64,000 nt of DNA from the NCBI RefSeq assembly GCF_914767665.1, contig NC_059505.1:25913506-25977505 (forward strand). The letters run 5' to 3'. A program made the position numbers and the translations under genes. The notes under the pieces were generated by a model. The model was given only the letters and a program-made list of their open reading frames with translations, did not search any database and had not been told where the DNA came from. The stretch is from Harmonia axyridis. Taxonomy: Eukaryota > Arthropoda > Insecta > Coleoptera > Coccinellidae. Shown here one piece after another: positions 21,556 to 31,990 of the stretch (the first letter of the stretch is position 1; every line of letters starts with the position of its first letter).

Positions 21556-22500
21556 CAGTGCCGTCGCTAGAGGGTAGGCAGGGTAGGCGGTCGCCTAGGG
21601 CGTCAAAATTCCAGGGAGGCATTTCAAGCTTGATCTACAAAAATCACACGTGTAGAAATTCAAAGTACCAAATGAGATTTAATTCAGTCAGCAACAGCAG
21701 TAAGGAATTCCGACATATTTAATTAACATCCAAAAAACCATCAAAGGTGCCGCATTATACTCATAAATATCCAGATATGGCGTGATCCCCTCAAAGTGCT
21801 GTTTACGAGTTATTGACGCTAAAAAAAGTCTTGTCGGCATTCGTTTGAAGTTGCCGAATTTTATTGCCACTTGGGGTTCTGGATTATTTCCTTTTCAACT
21901 CCATAATCAGAATATTGATTCCTCAGAATGAAATGCAAAATATAAGAAATTCCATTTCATCACTTTCAATTGATCCTTTTCAAGAAATACAAGAAGTTTC
22001 ATTATTTCATACCACATTCCATTATTTTTCAATATTCTTCATTTTTTATATCAAATCAATTAGTTCATGGCATGGGCGCATTCGAATTAAATAATGGTTC
22101 ATCCGCATCATCCGATTGTTTTACTCGATAATCTTAAACAAAAGAAAACACACAAATTTTCAAGCTTTTTCTGAAATCGAAACTGAGTTAGGAAACTGAA
22201 TCTGCAGCAGGGCCCACTCTAGAGGGGCGGCAAATAATGGAGGGCGGCATTATCTACTTCTTCTGGGAAATGTGGATTACTGGAAGAACGAACTAAATTC
22301 TTTTTTTTTTGATTTGAACGAATTTCGTTAATGATTTTTTGTATCAAATTTACTAATTTCAAACATCTTCGCATCGTGACTATCTATGACATCTATTCGA
22401 ATTTAAAATAATTGTTCATTCGCATCATCCGGTTGTTTAATTCAATCATATCAAAGAAAAAAACCGATATGTTCGAGCGTTATATATAGTCAAAGATCAG
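21556..22500. mobile_element. Two adjacent hAT-like MITE remnants in direct orientation
   Basis: Two starts with hAT-style ends are seen: CAGTGCCGTCGCTAGAGG at 21556 and CAGGGCCCACTCTAGAGG at 22208. Both lead into GGCGG-rich sequence and then into related internal text (CGCATCATCCGATTGTTTTA near 22105 and CGCATCATCCGGTTGTTTAA near 22422). They are probably two diverged copies of one non-autonomous family. No matching right ends or duplications were found. Confidence 0.45.
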
Positions 22501-22723
22501 CAGAAGGATCTGAAACCTGAATTAAATCCATATATTTATAAGAATTCAGTTGACCACGTTTATTGTTTATTACATGCCACTTATCCTGAATCATCTATTG
22601 GATTAAAATTTGAATCCATAAAAAAATAATTACACTTAAAATACATTTTTTCTCTCCTGAAATACTTTTTATGAAAAAGTGTGTAGTTTTTCACACTCCC
22701 ACACTGAATCTTTGAAAACAAAT

Positions 22724-23299
22724 TCACCAAACCAACATAAAGTTTGAATATTCCTCTAAATTATAGGGTTCAATACCAACAAGAAAATTAAATATCTGTC
22801 TCTTAAAAACTTTTAAACAATCCATAATTCTCATTTGCACAGGCAGCTTATTGAAAAATTTAAAACTTGCATAATATGGCCCTTTTTGATATCTACTTAA
22901 CCCATGTATAGGCAGTGAATACAAATTGACATTCGTACTGTACGGATGACTTGATGCAGATGTTGAAAATTTTTGTTTATACTTAAACATAAAAACTAGA
23001 CACTCGTATATATAAATAGCATATACTGTTAATAAACAATTACTTCTAAAAATTCCTCTACACGATTCCCTCGAATTTATGTTGTAAATTATATGCAAAA
23101 CCTGCTTCTGAACTACAAATATCCTATCTACATCGTGATTTCTTCCACCATCCCAAAACAATATACCGAGTCTAATTTTTCTAACAAAAGGCAATGATAA
23201 CGAAAAAATAAATAATAAAATGAATGAAAACAACGTACAAATCATAACCACATGAGCATATCCCGAAAACTCAAAACTATTGCCAAAAAAAAAAACCAA
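22724..23299 (-). pseudogene. Non-LTR retrotransposon C-terminal fragment (Jockey/CR1 type)
   Basis: The minus-strand frame of 191 codons carries the region after the RT domain of Jockey/CR1-type elements: KIRLGILFWDGGRNHDVDRI, then FVVQKQVLHIIYNINSRESC, RGIFRSNCLLTVYAIYIYEC, SRYQKGPYYASFKFFNKLP and finally LKVFKRQIFNFL. The start is not real, because the N-terminal 40 residues look like non-coding sequence read through. There is no RT catalytic motif, so this is a 5'-truncated copy. It lies within the 7.6-kb receptor intron, opposite in direction to the receptor. Confidence 0.75.
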
Positions 23300-23919
23300 A
23301 TAGGAAACTTTCCTGACCTATATTTATAGAATCAAGTCGAATCTATCAGCAAAAACTTCGAGAACAAAATCTTCATCAACTTCGGCCAAACTTTCATCAA
23401 GCGATGAATTCACTGTAACTCTCGCTCCAAAACATGAAGAAAGGTCGGCCCATTGTTTATTGTGGGAACTCTAAGTTTAACGAAAAACTTCAAGGCGTGA
23501 TTGGAAAAGTTTATGGGAGGAACAACATAGGGACGATCGGCTCCAATGAAACATCCTGTCATTTTCAGTTCTAATTTGTACGAGGTAATTCTGGAAGTTT
23601 GGAGAAATTCTGCGAATCATATACCGAAAATTATTTTCTGGCATTGCAAACACGTGTTCTGCTTCGATGCGATAAAAGTCGATACAAATTGACCTTACTC
23701 TTCAGTTTTGGAAGTTGTAATGCCAATTCGATAGATCTACTTCACACACAGTTAGCTACGGAAGGTCTTATTATTTCAACACTGAGTTCACAATTTGATG
23801 TAAATATGGCAAATATATTCGGACGTATTGCTCTTTATTGATATCGTTCTTTTTCCATGATACGGGTCACAATATTGGTTGTGTTCTATTCTATTTTCCT
23901 GAGCGCTCGTTCCTCGAAC
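23300..23919. other. Intron stretch between two retrotransposon fragments
   Basis: Nothing recognisable. The small frame at 23599-23841 has no domain. Confidence 0.4.
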
Positions 23920-25188
23920 ACAGCGTAATATACACAGTGTTTTCTAAAATATTCGAGGCAATTCTGAAGAACAGAATCATGAAATATGTCGAAAAGGAAG
24001 ATTTTATGATTACACATCAGCATGGATTCACTAGGGGAAGGTCTACTACGACAGCTCTGGCGAATGTTGTGAAGTACTTGCTTGAGGCTTTGGAGAGTGG
24101 CGAGGACGCGGAGTTGTGTTGTTGTGACCTCAGTAAGGCGTTTGATTGTGTGGATAGATCATTGCTGCTGCAGAAGCTCGATCATTATGGCTTGAGAGGA
24201 CGAATATACAATATACTACAATCCTACTTGACAGATCGATGGCAGACAGTTCAGTGGAACGGCGAGAAATCAGGACTACAGGAGAATAAACATGGTGTAC
24301 CACAGGGATCCATCTTGGGACCTGTGCTTTTTGTCCTTTATATGAATGATCTGCCTGTGAACAGAAAATGCTGGTAACATGTGTTTGTTTGCTGATGACA
24401 CTACAATCATGAATAAAAATCGTGACATGGATGAGTTGGTGCGGATGAGTGAGGAATCATTGAAGGATGCGGAGCATTGGTTTGGAGCAAATCGTTTGGC
24501 TCTCAATTTAAATAAGACCCAAAGATTGGTGGTCAGCAATAAATCGGCTTGCAGAGATCCAACTAGAGCAGTGAAGCTATTGGGCTTTATCATTGAGCCA
24601 AATTTGTTGTCGTGGAGAAGCCATGTTGCGGAGGTGTGCAGGCGGCTGTCGGCGTCGATCTTCTCTATCAGAAGAATCAGATATATTGTGGATGAGGCCG
24701 CTGCATTGTTGGTTTACCATTCAGGTTTCCACAGCATTTCCACCTATGGCATCCTCATATGGGGTGGATCTCCAGAGGCTCGTAAAGTTTTTCTTAAACA
24801 AAAAGGAGCGATGCGGGTTCTGGCTGGCCTACCTAAAACAGAAAGCTGTAGAGGATTATTCCGGAGATATGGCATACTAACCATACCATCGTGCTACATT
24901 CTTGCCTGTTTGTGCTTCATCCATGATATTAGGAGGGAATATGCCCGGCAGTCTGATTTTCACGAACCCAATACCCGCAGAAAAGATAACATAAGGCAGC
25001 CGAAAATTCGAACCGCGGCAGTGCAAAGGTGTTTCGTGTCTAACGGCATCAATCTGTACAACGCATTACCACTAAGCATTCGAGGGTTTCATTCGGCCAA
25101 ATATTCTACCAGGAGATTGTTGATGCAGGGCGAGTTTTATAGTGTGAGGGAGTTTTTTGATGGTGTGGCTGATCTGCAAAGTTTGTGA
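23920..25188 (+). pseudogene. Non-LTR reverse transcriptase, 5'-truncated, one frameshift
   Basis: The first half (to 24377) has RT motifs: VFSKIFEAILKNRIMKYVEK, HQHGFTRGRSTTTALANVV, CDLSKAFDCVDRSLLLQKL and HGVPQGSILGPVLFVLYMND. A frame change at about 24375-24379 then leads into CLFADDTTIMNK, the catalytic box, and on through the thumb (LALNLNKTQRLV, KLLGFIIEP) and the C-terminal tail (YGILIWGGSPEARKVFLKQK, RESC-like ESCRGLFRRYGILTIPS) to TGA at 25188. One small indel is the only obvious lesion. The endonuclease half is missing. A 3' untranslated region follows to about 25300, with GGAAAATAAATGAC. It resembles Jockey/CR1-group elements; the exact clade needs a tree. Confidence 0.85.
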
Positions 25189-25639
25189 TGGTTGTTTCGT
25201 TTTGTATATGTACTTATTTGTATGCATTTTTTTTTATTTCTTATATTTAATATTTAATTGACAGTCCATGTAAATTTTTGATGGAAAATAAATGACTATA
25301 ATATATGTAATTCTGTCAAGATGTTTGTAGCATTTTGATCCGAAGAATGATCTCAATCGAAACGGTCGAGTCAACGATGATGAATTTTGTCTGTTCGTCT
25401 GTCTATAAACACGATGTTAGCTCTTGAACTGAGTAATCTAGAAACTGCAGGTTCGAACCTCCAAGCTCCAGTTCTTTGCTGAGCATAAGCAAGTATAGGT
25501 TCCGTAAATATAGCTGTTTTGAAATTTGTTTTTCTGTTAGTTTTAAAACTGAATATTTGAACTGAAAAAACGGATCAAAAATCATTTATCAGGAAACATC
25601 TGTGAAAACTTCATTGGGATTTTCTCAACATGTTTTGAT

Positions 25640-25767
25640 GTTTTTCCTGAATAATAATAATTATGGAGTCTCAGACGTCGATCTTGAACTTTTGTGCCCC
25701 TTCGACGTCCGGTGCCCACTCTTCTTCGATTTTGGGCATTATCAAACCACGCTTGACAACATCTCAT
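25640..25767 (-). pseudogene. Inverted fragment of a Tc1-like transposase DNA-binding domain
   Basis: On the minus strand the text RRRVGTGRRRGTKVQDRRLR corresponds to the linker and second helix-turn-helix of Tc1-like transposases (a GRPR-like hook then QDRRLRL). Directly to the right, the + strand starts again at the same QDRRLRL point. The two halves form an inverted repeat with arms at about 25667-25691 and 25770-25794. Confidence 0.55.
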
Positions 25768-25769
25768 AA

Positions 25770-26474
25770 CAGTTCAAGATCGACGTCTAAGACTCGTGGT
25801 CATTAGAGACCGATCTTTGGCTGATTAGTGGTTAGGAGACCAAGGCCATCCTGTAACTGCCTGAACGGTTTACCGCCGAATAAGGTCTTTTGGACTCTAG
25901 CATTATCGACCCATCTTGTGTTACCTATGAGGGTTGGGCGGATTCTCCTTGGGTGCACATATTGACCGAAGAAGGGTTAGACGACGTTGAGGAGAAAGAC
26001 ATGAACCTCAATTTGATGTTGAGCGTTGCCAGTAGGCTTTATAGTATGGGCTGCTATTACACATGCAAGTAGGTCACTATTTGTCTTTATTCAAGGAAGC
26101 ATGACAGCGCTGCGTTACCTTCGAAAAATATTGTCCCTCACCTTAACTTGCTCGAGAATCCAATATTTCAGCAAGATAATGTCCGACCTGATGTTGCCAG
26201 AGTTAGCTTAAATTTTTCCGAAGCGACCCATGTGAATCTTTTGCCATGGTCGCCCAGATCCCCCGATCTTTCGCCCATAGAGCATGTTTGAGACATCATA
26301 GTTAGAAGGCTTGAATATTTACCCCAGACCCCACGGACTTTGGCGGCTCTGAGACATGAAGTACAGGTAGCTTGGGATACTATCCCTCGAGAAGAAATAG
26401 ACTATCTTATTGCATCAATGCCGAGACGTGCTGGGAAGTGTATAGATAATCGCGGTGGACAAACATATTATTAA
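25770..26474 (+). pseudogene. Tc1-like transposase, heavily decayed
   Basis: Plus-strand pieces in shifting frames match a Tc1-type DDE transposase: QDRRLRLVVIRDRSLAD at the start, VGFIVWAAITHASRS near 26030, IQYFSKIMSDLMLPELA (from an original QQDNxRPH catalytic region, here mutated), WxRSPDLSPIEHV near 26250-26290, and a C-terminus ending SMPRRAGKCIDNRGGQTYY before TAA at 26472-26474. Stops and frameshifts are frequent. It is a different lineage from the element at 27173-28761 and clearly older. No terminal repeats were found. Confidence 0.75.
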
Positions 26475-26689
26475 CAAATGTTTCAAAAAAAATTGTAAAC
26501 CCTTCGTTTCTTTCTCCAAATTTCATTTACTCCTTGCTATACTATCTATGTTTTACCAAAAAAAAATTTTAATTTAAACAGCTCCTTCTGAGTGTTGCAG
26601 CTTCTTTGTCAGTTAGTATATTACCAGCATCAATACCCAGATAACATATCAAGTAAACAAGAATTGAGGTCATCGACTTTATATGAATC

Positions 26690-27060
26690 AATCTTTTGAA
26701 TATTTTGAAAGTAAATACTCCTTTACACTTTTTTTTAAATCCTTTCTCTTGTCAGTTCTCTCATACTCATTGGGCATTTCATTATAGATATTCAGTCCCC
26801 AGAAGTCCAAGCCCTATTGGCAAAAACTGCATCTATAGCGTAGAATGATCATATTTTGTTCCCTATTTCTTATACCAAATGAACATTTTTTGGAAATTTC
26901 TCCAAGTTGTTGTAAAAATATTTGAAACAATTTAATAAATAGCAGTAATTGTAAGTATTTTAAGCTAACCAAGTCCTTCAGTGCGACTCCCTGTTTATTT
27001 CAAATTCAAGATTTTTCTCACTGCTCTTCTGGCACAGACATAAGCCTTTCACCTAATATA
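26690..27060 (-). pseudogene. Possible non-LTR C-terminal fragment
   Basis: The minus strand reads VCARRAVRKILNLK, then with breaks NIYNEMPNEYERTDKRKDLK and KSVKEYLLSKYSKD. This recalls the YNxLPxE...FKKxLKxYL tail of Jockey/CR1-type elements. It is short and interrupted, so the call is weak. Confidence 0.4.
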
Positions 27061-27172
27061 TGGACGTTCCCTACAGGAAATTTTCATATGAAGCAACAGA
27101 GTGAAAGTTGATATACTATGTTGTTAACGCTGTCACCCAAGTGGAAACTTTTGTATCTACTGCTTTCATGTA

Positions 27173-28761
27173 CACTGCTCAACAATTGATAGGGATCAAT
27201 TACTTGTTCTGAATTTATTTCTGAATATTCGCTCCAAGATTATAAATTTAGTCAGATATCAGAGTATTTCCAGTTGATAATATGGTTCACTTGAGAAAAG
27301 AATGAAAAAATGGAAAGTTGGAGAGAAAAAAAGACTTTATTAGGAACATTCAAAATTCTGTGTTTGAATAACATAAAAATTTTATGATGAAACCACAAGA
27401 AGGCTGAAGTTTCGGTTGAGCTAGTACCTAGTTGGTCCCCCACGAGCTCGTCTCAAGCATTCTACCCTTCGAGGCATACTTTCGATCAAACGATTCATAA
27501 AATTTTGGGGCATATTCGTCCAAATATCCCGTAAAGCGTTAGAAAGGTCCTCCAGGTTATTGATCGGTTGTTCTATGGTTGACAATTGTCTAGACATCTC
27601 AGATCAGACATGTTCGATGCAATTCATGTCTGGAGAGCGAGCTGGCCAGTCCATCCTATCAATAGCATGATTTTCTAGCGCTTCATTAATCAGACGACTA
27701 CGGTGTGGACGGGCATTATCGTCAATTAAAATGAAATTCTCGCCCACGGCAGCCGCAAACGGAACAATTATGGGTTCAATAATCATATCGTGATATCTCT
27801 GGCTGGTCATGGTGGTGTTCTGCAGAACAACCAACTCTGTGCGTTGGTTCAAACAAATGCCTCCCCATACACATATAGAACCTCCGCCAAAAGCTGTTGT
27901 GGGTACCATAAACTGTTCTGCATACCTTCGACCTCTTTCCCTCCAAGCAAGAATACGTCCATCGGAGTTGACCAAACGAAATCTAGACTCATCCGTAAAT
28001 AAACATCGGCTCCAATCTTCAAGTGTCCAATTGCGGTGCTCCTCAGCCCATTGCCGTCGATGAACCCGGTGTTCCCTATTCAAACGGGGATGTTGTACCC
28101 TCCTACGTGCTCTCAAACCACGAACATGTAGTCGTCGTCTTACAGTCTGGTTCGAAATTAGAACTCCTGTTGCAACTCTCAGTGATCTATTGAGCCGTGA
28201 CGCCGGGTAAGTGGGATTTCTCCTAGCATTGAGGATCAAAAGACAATCTTGGGCATCTGTTGTACTGCGCTGCCGACCTCCCCCATGAACATAAGCTACT
28301 GAGTCGTTTTGGATGAACCTATTCCAAGCCCGACCCACGACAATTTGCGAAACATTCAACCGCCGCGCCGGGACACTTCTCGCTGGGACAAACCCTCCTG
28401 TATCCACCGTATGATTTGTTCCAGTTGCACAGGAGCCAAACGTCTCCTCGGCATGACTGATAAGCTAATATTGTTCTCATTTCTTCAATTATTGTCACCT
28501 TATGTGTTTGAACGAGAGAGAAAAAAAAAGATTTAATAACAAATACCACATTGCTTTTCACTCCACCTGTAACAGCCTACAGATAATAATCGATTTTGTG
28601 AACAAGAGCCGATGAAGTGAGGAAGACTTTGATATAATCAACTCAAAACATCTTACTTTTTCCTTAGAGAACATATAATGTACAGATATTCACGAGATAA
28701 CTCGAAAAAAATACAAATGAAGAGAAGTTCATAAGTGATCCCTAGCAATTGTTGATCAGTG
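27173..28761 (-). mobile_element. Tc1-like DNA transposon with 26-bp TIRs and TA duplication
   Basis: The inverted repeats are CACTGCTCAACAATTGATAG and following bases (27173-27198) and their counterpart at 28736-28761, differing at two or so positions. Both are flanked by TA (27171-27172 and 28762-28763). The length of 1589 bp, TA target and single transposase frame are typical of Tc1. The element lies in the last intron of the octopamine receptor gene, opposite in orientation, and its edge is 82 bp from the last exon. Confidence 0.93.
27421..28454 (-). pseudogene. Tc1-like DDE transposase with two lesions
   Basis: The natural start is the Met at 28454 (MPRRRLAPVQLEQIIRWIQE), which leads into the first helix-turn-helix. 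A frame change near 28365, best explained by two extra bases in a CGG/CGC run, leads into LNVSQIVVGRAWNRF. The second helix-turn-helix and the GGGRQRST hook follow. The catalytic triad is visible as LFTDESRFRL (D), LIDDNARPHRS (D) and RSPDMNCIEHV (E). Directly after that motif the expected Trp codon is TGA (27604-27606). The C-terminus is still readable to TAG at 27421, ending RRARGGPTRY. About 343 residues would be the full length, normal for the family. With one frameshift and one nonsense codon it is inactive, but the catalytic residues remain. Confidence 0.92.
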
Positions 28762-28845
28762 TATTTAGATGGCTATGCTAATAAATCTTTCGAATGTTTT
28801 AAACGTAAATCATTTGCTTTAATAGAAAACACTTACTCTTTTCAG

Positions 28846-29457
28846 GTGTTCCCAAGTGCCCAAGTTGTTCGTACTTCCTTGTCGCAGTGCCAACTGAGCG
28901 GATCCACCCTCTCCGTCAACGGCGAACTCCAACAGCAAGCAGCAGTCATCGCGCGAACCCGCCAACACTCCATGGGCATAGACACAGACATGGTGAGTGA
29001 GTTCGACCCTAGCAGTTCGGATTCGGGTGTTGTCGCGAGGTGTACGGTAGTGAAACCCTTGAAACTAAGACTGTGCAAGCCGATATTCGGCAGAAGAACC
29101 CCAAAAAACCGCCGGTCCGAGGGTAAAAAACTCAAGAACCACAGCGAGGAGGTGATCGTGGAACAGGTGGTGCCCAAAGTGCAAAAACCGCGTGACCCCG
29201 AACGGGAGAAACGGAGGTTGGCCAGAAAGAAGGAGAAGAGAGCCACTCTCATATTGGGACTCATCATGGGCTCCTTCATCGCGTGCTGGCTGCCCTTCTT
29301 CATCATGTACATATTGAGGTTAGCTTACGACATACCGAACATAGCGTTCCTCACCGCTTTTTGGTTGGGCTACATGAACTCAGCGCTGAATCCAGTCATC
29401 TACACCATCTTCAACAAGGATTTCCGAAGGGCGTTTCGAAGGATTCTGTTTAAGTGA
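28846..29457 (+). CDS. Octopamine receptor alpha2-like GPCR, terminal exon with TM6 and TM7
   Basis: This last coding exon (203 codons plus TGA at 29455-29457) starts after the acceptor CTTTTCAG in phase 0. The first 120 or so residues finish a long loop 3 rich in Ser and basic residues. A polybasic stretch (REKRRLARKKEKRA) leads into TM6, which carries the toggle motif CWLP at exon residues 147-150. TM7 carries NPVIY at 182-186, followed by helix 8 and a very short tail ending RRILFK. These are hallmark class A GPCR motifs, so the receptor call is firm. The alpha2-adrenergic-like octopamine subtype is inferred from the TM5-TM7 text; a tyramine receptor is the main alternative. GC content is clearly higher than in the flanks. 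A Tc1-like transposon ends 82 bp before the exon. No clear polyadenylation signal was assigned within the next kilobase. Confidence 0.93.
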   Translation: MFPSAQVVRTSLSQCQLSGSTLSVNGELQQQAAVIARTRQHSMGIDTDMVSEFDPSSSDSGVVARCTVVKPLKLRLCKPIFGRRTPKNRRSEGKKLKNHSEEVIVEQVVPKVQKPRDPEREKRRLARKKEKRATLILGLIMGSFIACWLPFFIMYILRLAYDIPNIAFLTAFWLGYMNSALNPVIYTIFNKDFRRAFRRILFK

Positions 29458-31589
29458 TGTTTAGCTTACGTGTGCTGCTATGAGTGCGTCAGCCGTAGGA
29501 TACGGACTGCGCAGTACCGCAGCGCACCGAGCATGTTGTACAGGCGTTAGTTTTGTAAGACAATCTTGATATCATCTTGTCATTGGTACTGCTCTTAAAA
29601 AACTCGATGGACAGAGGTGAAATAGCATGAACTGATCGAATCACCTTTATTGAATAGAAAAGTGACCTAATTAGATTATTTTTAACTTAACTTCATCAAA
29701 AAGTTTTACTTTTTAAATTTGTACTTCAACATTTCTTAAAGAGGCTGTGGATGCTGGACTTATTATAAAAACTTAAAGTTTCTGTGTGCAATATCGCCAA
29801 TAGGACCATGTGGAAATTGCCCCAAAAAATTCAGATTAGCATGTCTTAAGCACATGACAAGTGTATAAAATTGTAACCCAATTACGTTATGACTATTACC
29901 TTCTTTAAATGACTATCCATGAAAAATATTGGCGTCCATCATCTCAAATTTAACTTTATGCAATGCAATATGGAACCGATTTGTTGAACTACGTTTTTAA
30001 GTTCTTCAGTCAGGATATGTCTTTTGTTTGGCTGATTTCCCCTTTGTTGTTGCTGCATATTCATATAAAACCTGAAATTTATATAAATTTCTTATACAAC
30101 TTTCGAGATATGTTATATAAATAGGCAGACACTTTCTATATTAGAAACCTCGCACCAGACATCTTCCAAATATGAAATATTTCAGGTGTACCCACGTAAT
30201 AATAAGACTGCTATATATTTGTCACTTTGATAACTACCAAATCATTTTTGTGTTTGATTTCAGTTCATTCTTGCATTTACCATATACATATTTCATTCGA
30301 ATTGACAAATGTAAGTAGGCTCAAATTATTTTCTTACAAACTTTTGAGAGTTTAGTAGAAAATATTGCCCTCGAAAATGATAGAGCAATACTCAATTTTG
30401 ATGATTTTGTGTAATTTATTGATTTCAGTCATGTAATAATGTCTGTCTGCAGGGTGGTTTTCACTTTAAGAAGTGTCTGTCAATAATTGATATAACATCT
30501 TTTAATCCAAGTAATAGTTCAGATTTTATATTCATGACTTAAAAAGTTCCACATTTTATTCACTTTCATTACCAATTATTATCTAACCAAATCACGATTA
30601 TCTCCATTTAGCGACATTGCGTACAGAAACTTTCAGCTTTCATACTATGTTGTAAGTTAATCGTCCATGAACTCATAGACCATTATTATATAATATTGTA
30701 CAACGGTATCATTGTGATGTTCACCTTATCCACAGAGTTTTTCAACAGTCTGGATCTATTTCACTGTAAATACTCACAGAAGATTCCTATTAAATCACAT
30801 TCGATTCGACATAATCGAATCACTCAGATATATAAATTAGTTAGTTGAATTAGATCGTTGAAATATTTGAATCATAGGTTAGAGTCCTTGAATAATTTAT
30901 TTTCGAAAACTATAGTGAAATACTTAGTGTGGCATAGAGGAGGAGGCATATCTTATTTAATTAATTAAAAACGTGTTACATATTGTAAAAATATTCTTAT
31001 GCACCAGATATGTTCAAAATTCTTCATCTTTTTTAAATTTTTTTGATTCGATAACAAATAAGTTTTATGAGAAAACTTATGTACAATAATTCAGTGACCA
31101 ATTATCAATTTCCTCTCTTCTATTGTGAATGCTGCCTTCCTGAATAAATTGTAAATATTGAGAAGATTCATACGTTAATCGATTTCTTCATAGGAATTTT
31201 AGCAGAAAGAGAATTTTTTTTTTGGATATAGGACATATCCTATTTTAGGTGTTATTTATGTCAGCTCATTATATGATATATACGATTGTCACAAATCTGA
31301 TTTCTCGTGTTTATAAGATGGTGAAAATAGCGAACTTAAAATAATAGATCAATATACAGGTGGTCCAGCTTGAGAAGTGGAAAATTCAGGATGAAAAAAT
31401 ATGAATTTGCTCAATTTGATTATCCGAGAGATGATTGGTTACCGAAGAACTCAGGAGCCTTCAAGTTTGACTAGAAAAAAATGGAATTTATTGATTTTTC
31501 TCAAACCGGTGGAAATATTCGAATGAAATTTTTTTGAACTTCATTTCCAACATGATAGGAAGTTCTTATTAAAACTGTTTTTTCGGCAA
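29458..31589. other. Receptor 3' untranslated region and downstream sequence
   Basis: The first few hundred bases after the stop are probably the receptor 3' untranslated region; its end could not be placed. The rest is AT-rich without a gene. An AATAAA occurs near 31142. Confidence 0.5.
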
Positions 31590-31990
31590 CCGTCCGGGAA
31601 GTGAGCACTTCCCGGACTTTTTTCTCTGAGAAAGTAGCATTTCCCGGCCTAGTCCGGAAAGTACGTACTTCCAGGACTAGGCCGGAAAAGAATCATAGAA
31701 TCCATATCAACCGAGATAACGGCTGACAGTTCATATGAAATTAGTTGTCAAAAATTTGCATGTGTTTTGATCGCAATCGCAATAAAATATGGAAAGCAGC
31801 AGCGAAAGTGTCATTTTACATGGTTGCCGAAAAAATATTGTACGCAACACGCCCGAAAATGGTTTTTTGGACTCACAGACTTCCAGGACTCGCTTACGCT
31901 CGTCCTGGAATTTTGTCTATTCATCCAAAAAAACCTTATTTTCCGGACTTGTTACGTAAATTACTATTTTGTCCCACCAGTGGCGTCCGT
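31590..31990. repeat. Palindrome-rich repeat unit, possible non-autonomous element
   Basis: Two palindromes lie side by side: a 26-bp one at 31592-31617 (GTCCGGGAAGTG and its reverse) and a 42-bp one at 31644-31685 (CCGGCCTAGTCC...GGACTAGGCCGG, two mismatches). A third small one surrounds 31881-31912 (TTCCAGGAC...GTCCTGGAA). GC content is raised. Similar architecture is seen near 39.0 and 42.7 kb. Confidence 0.55.

Noticed and set aside
28842..29312. A 156-codon minus-strand frame over the last receptor exon
   Set aside because: It mirrors the receptor frame; the + strand carries TM6/TM7 motifs and correct splice signals.
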